From Clostridium felsineum DSM 794 (GTDB lineage Bacteria; Bacillota; Clostridia; Clostridiales; Clostridiaceae), in NCBI RefSeq assembly GCF_002006355.2, contig NZ_CP096980.1:930001-994000 (forward strand): a stretch of 64,000 bases of DNA, in the 5' to 3' direction. Made by a program: the position numbers and the translations under genes. The notes under the pieces are model-generated. The model was given only the letters and a program-made list of their open reading frames with translations, was not told the origin of the DNA and made no database searches. Below are positions 17,753 through 27,186 of this stretch, piece by piece. How positions within the stretch are numbered: the first letter of the stretch is position 1; each line of letters begins with the position of its first letter.

Positions 17753-20700
17753 ATGGATACTAAAATCAAAGTAAAGGAATTATTTTCTTACTTATTGAGT
17801 ATAAAAAATATGAATGAAGACGTAATAAGGGATGTTGGGAAGTATGATAAATTATATTGGAAAAATCAGCTTAAAAATAATAAAAATATAGTTGTCAATC
17901 TGGATAATTCTCAAGAAATATGGTTGGAGGTTAAAAAGGATAACAAAGAATTATATGATTCCTTTTTTCAACTTTATTTGAGGATACAAAAAAACAATGA
18001 AAATATTGAGATTGTATGCGGTAATTATATGCTTTCATGGAACGGAGATAATAAAAAGATATTTCACCCTATATTTACAACAAAGATGGAATTGAGCTTT
18101 GATGCGGAAGCTGGTAGATTTTTATTAAAACCTTATGACAATAAAACAAGTCTTGAATTGGATATGTTTTCGGGAATGACAATTCCTAATATGGATGAAA
18201 TAATTAAAGTTAAGGAAGAATTCGAAAAAAGCTGTCTAGATGTACGCGAAATGAAAAATGTTAGGGATATCTTATATAAAATAGCACATTATTTGAGTGC
18301 TGAAATAAATCCTAAAGGTGAAATACAGAAAAATGTAACTTCAATTAGCAGTATAAAAGCTTCTAAATATCCTGTGTTTTATAATGAAGCTGTTGTTGTT
18401 GTAAGAAAAACTGATAATAGGCTTTGGAATAAGGAATTATGTAATATTATAGATAGCATAGATGAGAATTATCCAATTCCAGCCCCAATAAAAGCTCTTG
18501 TTGAAACTAGAAAAATAGAAGAGGATAGCGAGGAAGCACAAAACTGGCAGAAAATAAATGATAATTTGCTATTTCCACTTCATTACAACGAAGAACAGAA
18601 GGAAATTGTAAAGAAGCTTTCGGACAATTTTGGCGTTGTTGTTCAAGGACCTCCTGGCACTGGTAAAAGTCATACTATAGTAAATCTTGTTTGTCATCTT
18701 TTGGCTAACGGAAAGAGAGTTTTAGTAACAAGTCAAACAGGAAGAGCATTAAGAGTGCTTTCAGATAAGATACCTGAAGAAATCAAGCCTCTATGTATTA
18801 GTCTTTTAGGTGATGATACTAAAGCGCTAAAGGACCTTGATGATTCTGTAAGAAAAATAACAGAAAACTTATCCTTAAATCCCAATGACATAAGCAAGGA
18901 AATAAAGCCTTTAGAGAATGAACTCATGTTTTGTAGAAAGTATCAAGAGAAAACTTATAATAAAATAAAAGAACTAGAATGTATAGAAAATAAAAAACTC
19001 AGCATAGGGGGAAAGGCAATGACCCTTATGGAAATAGCAAAATGGGTAAATAAAAATGAAAAAGAATTGAATTGGATAGAAGATGAAATTCCGATAGATT
19101 TACAGTGCCCATTTACTAATCAACAGTTTGGACATTTTATATACCTATTAAATAGTATGAATATCGAAGATTTAAAGAAAGTTACTTTATCACTAAAGAT
19201 TCTGGATGAAATCCCGGATTATGAAAAAATAATAACAAATTTCCAGAATTACACGGTTAAAGATCATAGTAAAGATAAAAGTAATTTAAAAGGATGGGTC
19301 ATAAATTATAAGGCTGAGGTCAATATAGATCATGATAAGCTTATACAGTTAATTGATAAGGCTGAAAATAAAATGGAGGAAATAGAAAAGGGTTGGCTTA
19401 AGAATGTAATGATATGTTACTATTTTAGTGATGTAGAAAGACCAGAAATAAAAAATCTGTTTGTTAGAAGCAGTGAATATATACGTCGTCTTTCAGATAT
19501 ACAAACCATAATTGTGTCACATAAAATAACGATGCCAGAAAAAATGGATATAGATAAATTGGCGAAGGATTTTAAGAGCATATATGTACAAGCTAAAAAT
19601 AAAGGCAAAATAAATAAGCTATTCAAATTTAGACATAGGAATTTAAATTACATTTTTAATGAGTGTGCAGTGGATGGGGAGAATCTTCAGTTTGGCGATA
19701 AAATAGAGATATTAAAGTTATTTCTAGAAAAAATAGATATTCAAAATAAATTAATGGAGCTTTGGAATAAAAATGTTAAAAAGTTTAAAGGTGAGGAGAT
19801 AAAAAAATTTGATGCAGCTACTTTTATAAGACTTGAGAGTCAGATAAAGGACATTGGTGATATAGTTAATTGGAATGCTAATTACAAAAATAAAATATTG
19901 CTTAATATGGAAAATATAACCTTCCTAAATAAGATGGATTGGCATAAAAAAGAAACCTACACAAAAATAAAAAAAGGCATTATTAGTATTAAAAATATTT
20001 CTGAATATGAAAAGGCGAAAACATTTTTAAATGGGTTAGTTAAACTGTCAAGAAATAATTATGGAATGGAATGCATGGCAGAAGCTATTGAGAGCAGGGA
20101 TATAAAAAAGATAAAAAAAGCCTATTCAGAAATACAAAGACTTAAGAGTATGGTAGGAACAGTGAAAGAAATAAATTCACTTAAAAATGGAATAGAGAAA
20201 ATAGCACCTATATTTGTAAGCAAGCTTTTGAATTCAGAAAAAAGAAGCAAATATAAGAATTTAAATGCTGCTTGGAGATGGAAGCAGATGAATGATATAT
20301 TAGAAAAATCACATAAGCTGAAAACAGAAAATCTTGAAGAAATAATTGAAAATGAGAAGATTAAGGAGAGAGTTCTTATAAGGAGAATCGTATCTAAGAA
20401 AGCTTGGCTCAATGAAATTAAAAGTACAACTGATCTTCAAAAAAGAAGCCTGTATGCATGGCTTCAAGCTGTAAAAAGAATAGGGAGAGGGACTGGGAAG
20501 TTTGTGTTAAAGTATAGAAAAATGGCTCAAATGGAGATGGAAAAGTGTAAGGATTGTATTCCCGTGTGGATAATGCCTTTAAATAAGGTTATAGAGAACA
20601 TTGGGCTCAATTCTAATTTATTTGATGTGGTAATATTTGATGAGAGCAATCAAAGTGATATATTTGGTATAAGTGCTCTTTTTAGAGGTAAAAGAGCCGT

Positions 20701-21808
20701 TATAGTAGGTGATGATAAGCAAATAAGTCCTCAAGCAGTTGGAATTGAAGAGGAAAGTGTTGATGAATTAATAAAAAGGCATTTAAAGGGTATACCGCAC
20801 TCTCAATGGTTTGATCTACAAACAAGTCTCTACAATACTGCACTTAGAGTATTTCCTGATAGGCTTCTCTTAAGAGAACACTTTAGATGTGTACCTGAAA
20901 TAATAGGATTTAGTAATAATGTAAGTTATTCTAATGAAATAATACCACTTAGGTATCCCAAGGCAAATGAAGCTTTTAGTGACCCGGTAAAGGTAGTAAG
21001 GGTTAAAGATGGACTTAAAGATAATATGAGACAAACTAATGAAAATGAAGCTAAAGCAATAGTTTCATCTATAATAGCATGCTGTTCAAGTTCTAAATAC
21101 GATAATATGAATATGGGAGTTATATCTCTACTTGGAGAACAACAAGCTGAATTAATTGAAAGTATGCTTAGACGTAGATTAGGTGAAAAGGAAATGCTTA
21201 AAAGAAAAATACTTTGTGGAGATGCTTTTTCATTTCAGGGGGATGAAAGAGATATAATGTTTTTATCTTTAGTTGTTTCAAACGGCAGTAAAATTTCAGC
21301 ATTAACTCGTGAGGCTGATTTAAGAAGGTTTAATGTTGCGGCAAGTAGGGCGAGAAATCAAATGTGGGTATTTTCATCAGTAGATGAGGACAAGCTAAGT
21401 GACAATTGTGTTAGAACAAAATTTTTAAGATATTGTCTGGATCCTTCATTGAATAAAAATAAAATTGATAAGGATAAAATGGTACTTGCAGATGATTTTG
21501 AAAAGGATGTTTTCAATAACATAAAAGAAAGAGGTTATAATGTAAAACCTTTTGAAGATCTTAGAAAATATAAAGTGGATTTTATAATAGAGGATGCATC
21601 AAATAGGATTGCTATTGCATGTGATAGTGGAAATCATAATGATTTAGAAAATTGGGAAAGACAGAGAGAGAGACAGATGGCACTTGAAAGGGTAGGTTGG
21701 AAATTCTATAGATTAAAAGGAAGTGAATTTTATAGGAATCCCAAGCTTACTATGGATGCCCTTTGTGGTAAGCTTGAAAACATGGGTATAAAAAGCATAA
21801 TCACTTAA
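17753..21808 (+). CDS. Large superfamily 1 (Upf1/DNA2-like) helicase with C-terminal nuclease domain
   Basis: A 1351-residue protein. Residues about 1-280 form an uncharacterised N-terminal region. The Walker A motif GPPGTGKS is at about 299-306, and a long lysine-rich, probably coiled-coil insertion spans about 370-900. The Walker B-like motif FDESNQ follows near 961-966 with GDDKQISP just after. Helicase motifs V and VI (SFQGDERDIMFLSLV; NVAASRARNQMWVFSS) are at about 1160-1220. The last 90 residues (YKVDFIIE ... RQRERQMALERVGWKFYRLKG) look like a Vsr/MTES_1575-type PD-(D/E)XK nuclease fold. Such helicase-nuclease fusions are common among genome-maintenance and phage-defence genes, but the gene stands alone here with its own promoter and terminator. 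Its function is unproven. Confidence 0.82.
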   Translation: MDTKIKVKELFSYLLSIKNMNEDVIRDVGKYDKLYWKNQLKNNKNIVVNLDNSQEIWLEVKKDNKELYDSFFQLYLRIQKNNENIEIVCGNYMLSWNGDNKKIFHPIFTTKMELSFDAEAGRFLLKPYDNKTSLELDMFSGMTIPNMDEIIKVKEEFEKSCLDVREMKNVRDILYKIAHYLSAEINPKGEIQKNVTSISSIKASKYPVFYNEAVVVVRKTDNRLWNKELCNIIDSIDENYPIPAPIKALVETRKIEEDSEEAQNWQKINDNLLFPLHYNEEQKEIVKKLSDNFGVVVQGPPGTGKSHTIVNLVCHLLANGKRVLVTSQTGRALRVLSDKIPEEIKPLCISLLGDDTKALKDLDDSVRKITENLSLNPNDISKEIKPLENELMFCRKYQEKTYNKIKELECIENKKLSIGGKAMTLMEIAKWVNKNEKELNWIEDEIPIDLQCPFTNQQFGHFIYLLNSMNIEDLKKVTLSLKILDEIPDYEKIITNFQNYTVKDHSKDKSNLKGWVINYKAEVNIDHDKLIQLIDKAENKMEEIEKGWLKNVMICYYFSDVERPEIKNLFVRSSEYIRRLSDIQTIIVSHKITMPEKMDIDKLAKDFKSIYVQAKNKGKINKLFKFRHRNLNYIFNECAVDGENLQFGDKIEILKLFLEKIDIQNKLMELWNKNVKKFKGEEIKKFDAATFIRLESQIKDIGDIVNWNANYKNKILLNMENITFLNKMDWHKKETYTKIKKGIISIKNISEYEKAKTFLNGLVKLSRNNYGMECMAEAIESRDIKKIKKAYSEIQRLKSMVGTVKEINSLKNGIEKIAPIFVSKLLNSEKRSKYKNLNAAWRWKQMNDILEKSHKLKTENLEEIIENEKIKERVLIRRIVSKKAWLNEIKSTTDLQKRSLYAWLQAVKRIGRGTGKFVLKYRKMAQMEMEKCKDCIPVWIMPLNKVIENIGLNSNLFDVVIFDESNQSDIFGISALFRGKRAVIVGDDKQISPQAVGIEEESVDELIKRHLKGIPHSQWFDLQTSLYNTALRVFPDRLLLREHFRCVPEIIGFSNNVSYSNEIIPLRYPKANEAFSDPVKVVRVKDGLKDNMRQTNENEAKAIVSSIIACCSSSKYDNMNMGVISLLGEQQAELIESMLRRRLGEKEMLKRKILCGDAFSFQGDERDIMFLSLVVSNGSKISALTREADLRRFNVAASRARNQMWVFSSVDEDKLSDNCVRTKFLRYCLDPSLNKNKIDKDKMVLADDFEKDVFNNIKERGYNVKPFEDLRKYKVDFIIEDASNRIAIACDSGNHNDLENWERQRERQMALERVGWKFYRLKGSEFYRNPKLTMDALCGKLENMGIKSIIT

Positions 21809-21811
21809 ACT

Positions 21812-21862
21812 AAGCTGGCTAAAAGAAGATTTTATTTTTCCAAGATTTCTTTTAGCCAGCTT
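21812..21862 (+). terminator. Intrinsic terminator of the helicase gene
   Basis: Perfect 16-bp inverted repeat 21812-21827 / 21847-21862 (AAGCTGGCTAAAAGAA and its complement), a few bases after the stop codon, followed by ATATTTTA. Confidence 0.85.
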
Positions 21863-21986
21863 ATATTTTATATATTTACAATTAAGTTTAACATATTGTA
21901 AAGGTTAGGAAATAACTCTTGTGTTATATATCAGGCTATTATAGAATTATGAGTATGAAGCAAATTTTAAGCGCGGGAGATAAAAG

Positions 21987-22817
21987 ATGAAATATAAATT
22001 GATATGTATAGATATGGATGGAACTTTATTAAACAGTAAAAGACGCATAAGTTATGAAACTAAAGAAGCTATAAGGGAGGCACATTTAAAGGGAATAGAT
22101 ATAGTTATCACAACTGGCAGAATATATTCTAATGCAGCTTTTTATTCTGAGCTTATAGGGGTAAAATCACCAGTCATTGCTTCTAATGGTGCAATTATAA
22201 GAGGAAAAAATGATAAAATCATATATGAAAAAGCTATTAGTGTGGATATTCTTTTGAGGATTACAGAAATATGTAATAAATTGCAAGGGAGATTGGCATT
22301 TCATACTAAAGATAGTGCTATTTGCGGAAGTAAAATTGCTTACCTTGTGATGTGTTTTGTTTTCTTTAAATCTGTAATGAAAGGTGATTCTAAGATAAAG
22401 TATATAAATAATTATAATAGGTATTTAGAATCATTTGGAAAAGATGATAAAATTATAAAGTGTGAGATAGTGGACATAAGTGCAAACAAAATAGCAGTGC
22501 TTAAAGAAGAATTAAAAAAGATAGATGATATAGAGCTTGTGTGCTCATCAAGGTATAATATTGAAATTACAGCAAAGAGTGCATCTAAGGGGAATGCAAT
22601 TAAGATTTTATCACAGCAGTATGGTGTTAAGAGAGAAGAAATAATAGCAATAGGTGATAGTGAAAATGATTTATCTATGATAGAATATGGGGGAGTTGGA
22701 GTGGCAATGGGGAATGGAGTGGAAAAAGTAAAAAAAATAGCAGATTACATAACTGATACTAATGATAATGATGGAGTAGCAAAAGTTATAAGAAAATTTG
22801 CAATAAATGAAGAATAA
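21987..22817 (+). CDS. HAD-superfamily phosphatase, Cof type
   Basis: A 276-residue Cof/YidA-like HAD hydrolase, a group that dephosphorylates sugar phosphates and related small metabolites. Motif I with the nucleophilic aspartate is IDMDGTLLNS (about 7-16), motif II is ITTGR near 48, a lysine lies in the SASKGNAIK region (motif III) and the Mg-binding motif IV is IGDSENDLSMI. The cap domain sits between motifs II and III. A GGGAG site precedes the ATG. The substrate cannot be predicted. Confidence 0.88.
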   Translation: MKYKLICIDMDGTLLNSKRRISYETKEAIREAHLKGIDIVITTGRIYSNAAFYSELIGVKSPVIASNGAIIRGKNDKIIYEKAISVDILLRITEICNKLQGRLAFHTKDSAICGSKIAYLVMCFVFFKSVMKGDSKIKYINNYNRYLESFGKDDKIIKCEIVDISANKIAVLKEELKKIDDIELVCSSRYNIEITAKSASKGNAIKILSQQYGVKREEIIAIGDSENDLSMIEYGGVGVAMGNGVEKVKKIADYITDTNDNDGVAKVIRKFAINEE

Positions 22818-22885
22818 GTGTCAAAAATTTTTATTACATTGCTTTTTAAGGGATGATTTTTGTTTCAAATAATATACATGTATGA

Positions 22886-22891
22886 TATAAT
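22886..22891 (+). promoter_or_regulatory. Extended -10 box of the MutS-like gene
   Basis: TGATATAAT contains a perfect TATAAT at 22886-22891 preceded by TG, about 35 bp before the start codon. The -35 (TTTCAA) is weak. Confidence 0.45.
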
Positions 22892-22926
22892 TATGAAGAT
22901 ATAAAAATAATGAAGGGAAACTTAGT

Positions 22927-24723
22927 ATGAATAAAAATGAAGAATTTTTACATAGAATAGAGAATTTTAAAGGAGAGCAGGTAAAATTAAAGCAAAATTA
23001 TAATATGATGAGTTTGCTTAGACTTTTAGTATTTGTTGTAGCACTTTCGTTTACGTATTTTTTAGTAAAGAATCCATCAGTATTTATATTAATAGGAACA
23101 ATTTTATCATATGCTTTATTTGTATATATATTAAAAATACATGAAAAAATAGCAGATAGACTTGCAGTTGCTGACAATTTAGTAAACGTTAATGAAAAAT
23201 ATTTAAAAAGGATAGATGGTACGTGGACTTCATTTGAGGATATAGGAGAAGAATTTCAAGATGAGGAGTATCCATATCTTGGTGACTTAGATATATTTGG
23301 TAAAAAGTCTTTGTTCCAACTAATTAATACAGCAGTAACCTTTTTAGGAAGAAAAAGTTTGGCAGAAGCATTAAAAAGTCCAAATAAGGACATTGAAATA
23401 ATAAAAAAGCGACAAAAGGCTGTAGAAGAACTTAAAGGGAAAGTTGATTTTTGTCAAAGGATAGAAGCTCAAGGAGTGTCAAATGAATTAGGTGAAAATC
23501 CTGAAGAGTTATTTGATGATCTTGAAAATACACATCATCTATTTGGAAGTTTTATTATTGAGGCATTTATAAGAGTTCTTCCGGTTATATCAATAGTTAT
23601 GACAATTATAATAATATACATGAAGCTTAGAGCTTATTATTGGGTTATAGGTGCGCTATTTGTGCTTCATATGCTTATAAATGTTTTGGGGTATTTAAAA
23701 GTAGCTCCTGTGTTAAAAACAATATATAAAATAAGAAAAGATTTAAAAGCTTATTTTAGAATACTTGATATTGTTGAAAATGAAGAATTTAAAAGTGATT
23801 ATCTTAAAGAATTAAAATCAGCTCTGTATTTTGAAAATAAACCAGCATATAAAATATTTAAAAGTTTAATTAGTATAACTGAAAAGTTAGAATTAAAAAG
23901 TAATATTTTTGGATATGTTATTTTTGGAATTATAATGCTTTGGGATTATCAGTGTGTATTTGAGTTTGAAAGATGGAAGGATAGATACGGCAGTGCAGTT
24001 TCAAAATGGGTTCATGTTATAGGTGAATTTGAGAGTGTTTCAAGTCTTTCTGTTATTTTTAAATTGAATGAGCATATGGTTTTTCCAGCTATTGCTGAAA
24101 AGGGACTTACGTTTTCAGGACAGCAGGTTGGACATCCTCTTATAAGCGAAGATAAGAGAGTAAATAATGATGTTGATATGGATAATAAAATATTTGTAAT
24201 AACAGGGGCCAATATGGCAGGTAAAACAACCTTCTTAAGAACAGTTGGAATAAATTTGGTTTTAGCTTATGCAGGCGCGCCAGTTTGTGCTTCTAATTTA
24301 AAGTGTTCAATTGTTGATATATACACATCTATGAGAATAACAGATGACCTTAATAATGGTATGTCAACATTTTATGTTGAACTTATGAGAATAAAGAAAA
24401 TGATAGAAAATGTTAATAAAAAAACACCTATGATATTTCTTATTGATGAAATATTCCATGGAACCAATTCTAATGATAGAATAGCAGGTGCTAAAAAGGT
24501 GTTAAAGATATTAAATGAAGATTGGATTTTTGGTTTAATATCTACTCATGATTTTGAACTATGTGAATTAGAGTCAGATGAAAAGAGAAGAATAAAAAAT
24601 TATCATTTTTCGGAAACTTATTTGGAAGATAAAATACTATTTGATTACAAGCTTAAAACTGGACCATCAGATACTACAAATGCTAAGTATTTGATGAAAA
24701 TGATAGGAATAAATGTAGATTAG
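22927..24723 (+). CDS. Membrane-anchored MutS-family ATPase
   Basis: A 598-residue protein with a MutS-type C-terminal ATPase domain: Walker A GANMAGKTTFLRT at about 426-438, a STFYVELMRIKKM segment near 479-491 and the MutS Walker B DEIFHGTNSNDR at about 507-518. The mismatch-recognition domain of MutS1 is missing. Instead, residues about 28-72 and 210-260 contain two pairs of hydrophobic, probably transmembrane segments. This architecture is a recognised but functionally obscure MutS branch in Firmicutes and Bacteroidetes. A role in mismatch repair is doubtful. It stands alone between the HAD gene and a bidirectional terminator. Confidence 0.82.
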   Translation: MNKNEEFLHRIENFKGEQVKLKQNYNMMSLLRLLVFVVALSFTYFLVKNPSVFILIGTILSYALFVYILKIHEKIADRLAVADNLVNVNEKYLKRIDGTWTSFEDIGEEFQDEEYPYLGDLDIFGKKSLFQLINTAVTFLGRKSLAEALKSPNKDIEIIKKRQKAVEELKGKVDFCQRIEAQGVSNELGENPEELFDDLENTHHLFGSFIIEAFIRVLPVISIVMTIIIIYMKLRAYYWVIGALFVLHMLINVLGYLKVAPVLKTIYKIRKDLKAYFRILDIVENEEFKSDYLKELKSALYFENKPAYKIFKSLISITEKLELKSNIFGYVIFGIIMLWDYQCVFEFERWKDRYGSAVSKWVHVIGEFESVSSLSVIFKLNEHMVFPAIAEKGLTFSGQQVGHPLISEDKRVNNDVDMDNKIFVITGANMAGKTTFLRTVGINLVLAYAGAPVCASNLKCSIVDIYTSMRITDDLNNGMSTFYVELMRIKKMIENVNKKTPMIFLIDEIFHGTNSNDRIAGAKKVLKILNEDWIFGLISTHDFELCELESDEKRRIKNYHFSETYLEDKILFDYKLKTGPSDTTNAKYLMKMIGINVD

Positions 24724-24734
24724 TATTAGAATAT

Positions 24735-24780
24735 AAAAAAGCGTGAGATTAATTAAGAAAGATTAATCTCACGCTTTTTT
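24735..24780. terminator. Bidirectional intrinsic terminator
   Basis: A 19-bp perfect inverted repeat (24735-24753 / 24762-24780) bounded by A6 and T6 runs, shared by the MutS-like gene (+) and the 3D-domain gene (-) that converge here. Confidence 0.95.
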
Positions 24781-24816
24781 GACGTGATTTCTTAGAATTG
24801 ATTGTAAAAAACTTTG

Positions 24817-25869
24817 TTAATTAAGAATGTGAACGGTTACACTTCTTCTTCCCCAGTTCAGCGCATCTTGATTACTTGAAAAGAATAAGTCGATTCTGTT
24901 TCCTATAATGTCTCCACCAGTATCATCTGCAACGGCGTATCCATAGCCATCTACGTAAAGTCGAGAGCCTGGTCTAATAACTGTAGGATCTACCGCGACG
25001 GTACTGTATCCACCAGGATTTCTAACAGTATGTGTTCCAGATGCTGTAAAACCATCATCAGAGTAGCCTGTAGCAACTAAGGTTATTACAGATCCACTTA
25101 CAGCAGGTGGTTGACTCGGACTTGAAAGAAGCTGAGTATTACTTTTGTTAGTATTAGGAGTAACAGGAGAAGCTTTTGCTTTTGCTGCGGCAGCTGCGGC
25201 AGCCGCTGCTGCTTCTCTTTGTCGCTCTTCTTCCGCTGCTTTTTCAGCTAGCAGAGTTTGTTCCTTCTGAGTAGTTTTAGCAAGTAAGTCTTTTTGTTGT
25301 CCAACGTTTTGATTTAAGCTTAAAAGTAAATCTTCATTACTTTTCTTTAAAGATAAAAGTTTTTGATTTTCATCATTTAACGATTGACTTTCTTTGCTTA
25401 TAACGTCTTTTTGACTTTTTACATTGCTAATAACATTTTTATCGAATTCAATTACTTTCGCGATTGCATTAGCCTTTGATGCAAAATCATTAAAGCTTTT
25501 TGAAGAGAAAAGTATGTTTACATAGGAATCTGTTCCATTCATGTACATTGCTCTTACTCTTTGATTAAGTAAATTTTGCTGTGAAGTTAATGCGTTTTTG
25601 GTATCATTCAATTTTTTTTGGTTAGATTGCATTTCATCATATATTTTGTTCATATCTTTCTTGTTATTATCAATCTTTTTTAATACATCTTCAACCTTAC
25701 CATTTAAATCTTGAATTTTGTTTTGTATGTTCTTTTTGTCTGCCTGCGTTTGCTTAAGCGCATCGTCGTTATTAGATGGTTGTGCAGCTAGTACATTACC
25801 CATGTTACCATTGAAAGTAATGATTATAGCCAGCATTGTAATAACAGATAAAAAAACTCTCTTATTCAA
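24817..25869 (-). CDS. Secreted coiled-coil protein with C-terminal 3D domain (wall remodelling)
   Basis: A 350-residue exported protein. A signal peptide of about 29 residues ends in NVLAA. A long coiled coil of the PcsB/CwlO N-terminal type spans about 35-215 and ends in an alanine/glutamate stretch. A Pro/Ser/Asn-rich linker follows. The C-terminal 90 residues form a 3D domain (VATGYSDDG, YSTVAVDPTVIRPGSRLYVDGYG, DDTGGDIIGNRIDLFF) with the three conserved aspartates. 3D domains have a double-psi barrel fold, and many are thought to be lytic transglycosylase-like (MltA-related). A role in peptidoglycan turnover at the cell surface is likely. The start follows a GGGGGAAAG ribosome site on the minus strand. 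Confidence 0.85.
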   Translation of the reverse strand: MNKRVFLSVITMLAIIITFNGNMGNVLAAQPSNNDDALKQTQADKKNIQNKIQDLNGKVEDVLKKIDNNKKDMNKIYDEMQSNQKKLNDTKNALTSQQNLLNQRVRAMYMNGTDSYVNILFSSKSFNDFASKANAIAKVIEFDKNVISNVKSQKDVISKESQSLNDENQKLLSLKKSNEDLLLSLNQNVGQQKDLLAKTTQKEQTLLAEKAAEEERQREAAAAAAAAAAKAKASPVTPNTNKSNTQLLSSPSQPPAVSGSVITLVATGYSDDGFTASGTHTVRNPGGYSTVAVDPTVIRPGSRLYVDGYGYAVADDTGGDIIGNRIDLFFSSNQDALNWGRRSVTVHILN

Positions 25870-26159
25870 TTGCTTTCCCCCTCAGTGTAAATATAACTTT
25901 CTTTATGATAACACAATAATCAATTTATGTAAAATTTCAATTGGAATTTTGGAAGTTCGCATTGAAATATAATCAAAAAAACTGTTATATAATACAATTA
26001 AATGATAAAATATATAAGGGACTTAAAAGAAGTATCTTATGATGTACTAAATAAAGTAAGGAGTATTTGCTTTAGATAAAGGTATATAATTGCATTCTTT
26101 GTGGGAATATGAATTTAAAAAGTTAAGCTTAAGATGATAATATTTAAGGAGTGGTAATA

Positions 26160-27056
26160 ATGTGTGTGAGTTTAGAAAATGAAAATTTGAAAGTTTCAAT
26201 ATCAGAAGATGGGGCAGAACTTACTAGCGTAAAAGGAAAAAAAACTGACAATGAATATATCTGGACTGCTGATTCAAAATATTGGGGCAGACATGCACCT
26301 ATTTTATTTCCTATAGTAGGAAGAGTGAAAGAAGATAAATACAGAATAGATGATAAAATATATAAACTCCCTCAACATGGATTTGCTAGAGATATGAAAT
26401 TTGAATTAGAAAGTAAAACTGAAGATACAGCAGTTTTTAAACTTGGATGGAATGAAGAAACTTTAGAAAAGTATCCGTATAAATTTGAGTTAAGGGTCAT
26501 ATACTGTCTTAAAGAGAGTAAAATTGATGTTACCTACAATGTAAAGAATGTAGATGAAGATAAAATATATTTTTCTATAGGAGCTCATCCTGCCTTTAAT
26601 TGTCCTGTTATTGGAAAACAAGCAGAAGAAGATGAATTACAATTTGAAGATTATTATATTGAATTCGAAAATAGAGAAACAACAGGGGTAAGCAAATTAA
26701 ATTCAAATAGTCTACTATCTAGAAACAGATCTCCTTTTTTATATGCATCTAACATATTGAGTTTGGGTGAACATATATTTAAGCAAGGTGCATTAATATT
26801 AAAGGATTTAGATTCTACAAGTATATCCTTAAGGAATGATAAAAATACCACTACAGTAACAGTATCTTTTGAAGGCTTCCCTTATGTTGGATTATGGTCT
26901 AAACCTGAGGGTGCACCATTTGTCTGTATAGAGCCATGGTTTGGTCATGCTGATTACGAAGATTTTAATGGAGATTTTAGAGAAAAAGAAGATGGACTTA
27001 TGTTAGAGGCAGAAAAAGAATTTCAATGCACATATTCTATAGATATTGAAGAATAG
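26160..27056 (+). CDS. Aldose 1-epimerase-like protein (LacX/galactose mutarotase relative)
   Basis: A 298-residue protein of the galactose-mutarotase-like superfamily. It has the HGFARDMKFE segment near 75-85, the GAHPAFNCP motif with a candidate catalytic histidine near residue 144 and a C-terminal CIEPWFGHAD that supplies a glutamate. The GTG at 26151 overlaps the ribosome site AAGGAG, so the ATG at 26160, 8 nt after that site, is the more likely start. LacX-like members sit in sugar operons elsewhere, but here the gene is alone upstream of hisC. The actual sugar is unknown. Confidence 0.85.
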   Translation: MCVSLENENLKVSISEDGAELTSVKGKKTDNEYIWTADSKYWGRHAPILFPIVGRVKEDKYRIDDKIYKLPQHGFARDMKFELESKTEDTAVFKLGWNEETLEKYPYKFELRVIYCLKESKIDVTYNVKNVDEDKIYFSIGAHPAFNCPVIGKQAEEDELQFEDYYIEFENRETTGVSKLNSNSLLSRNRSPFLYASNILSLGEHIFKQGALILKDLDSTSISLRNDKNTTTVTVSFEGFPYVGLWSKPEGAPFVCIEPWFGHADYEDFNGDFREKEDGLMLEAEKEFQCTYSIDIEE

Positions 27057-27186
27057 AAAACAATTCTACGATTTACTACTTTAACTCACTAAAGTTTTGT
27101 GCTATAGTATACATATAAGAAGACAAGTTAATATATACTTGGGTTCTAGGGTAAACTTTATATTTTAGTGTTTTGAGGTGAAAAGT

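Noticed and set aside
24817..25869. Alanine-rich stretch as a simple repeat or frameshift region
   Set aside because: The frame continues cleanly into the 3D domain; the alanine run is a normal linker between coiled coil and domain.
25931..25950. Imperfect palindrome around AAATTTCAATTGGAATTTT as an operator
   Set aside because: Such AT-rich symmetry is expected by chance here; no second copy or promoter alignment was found.
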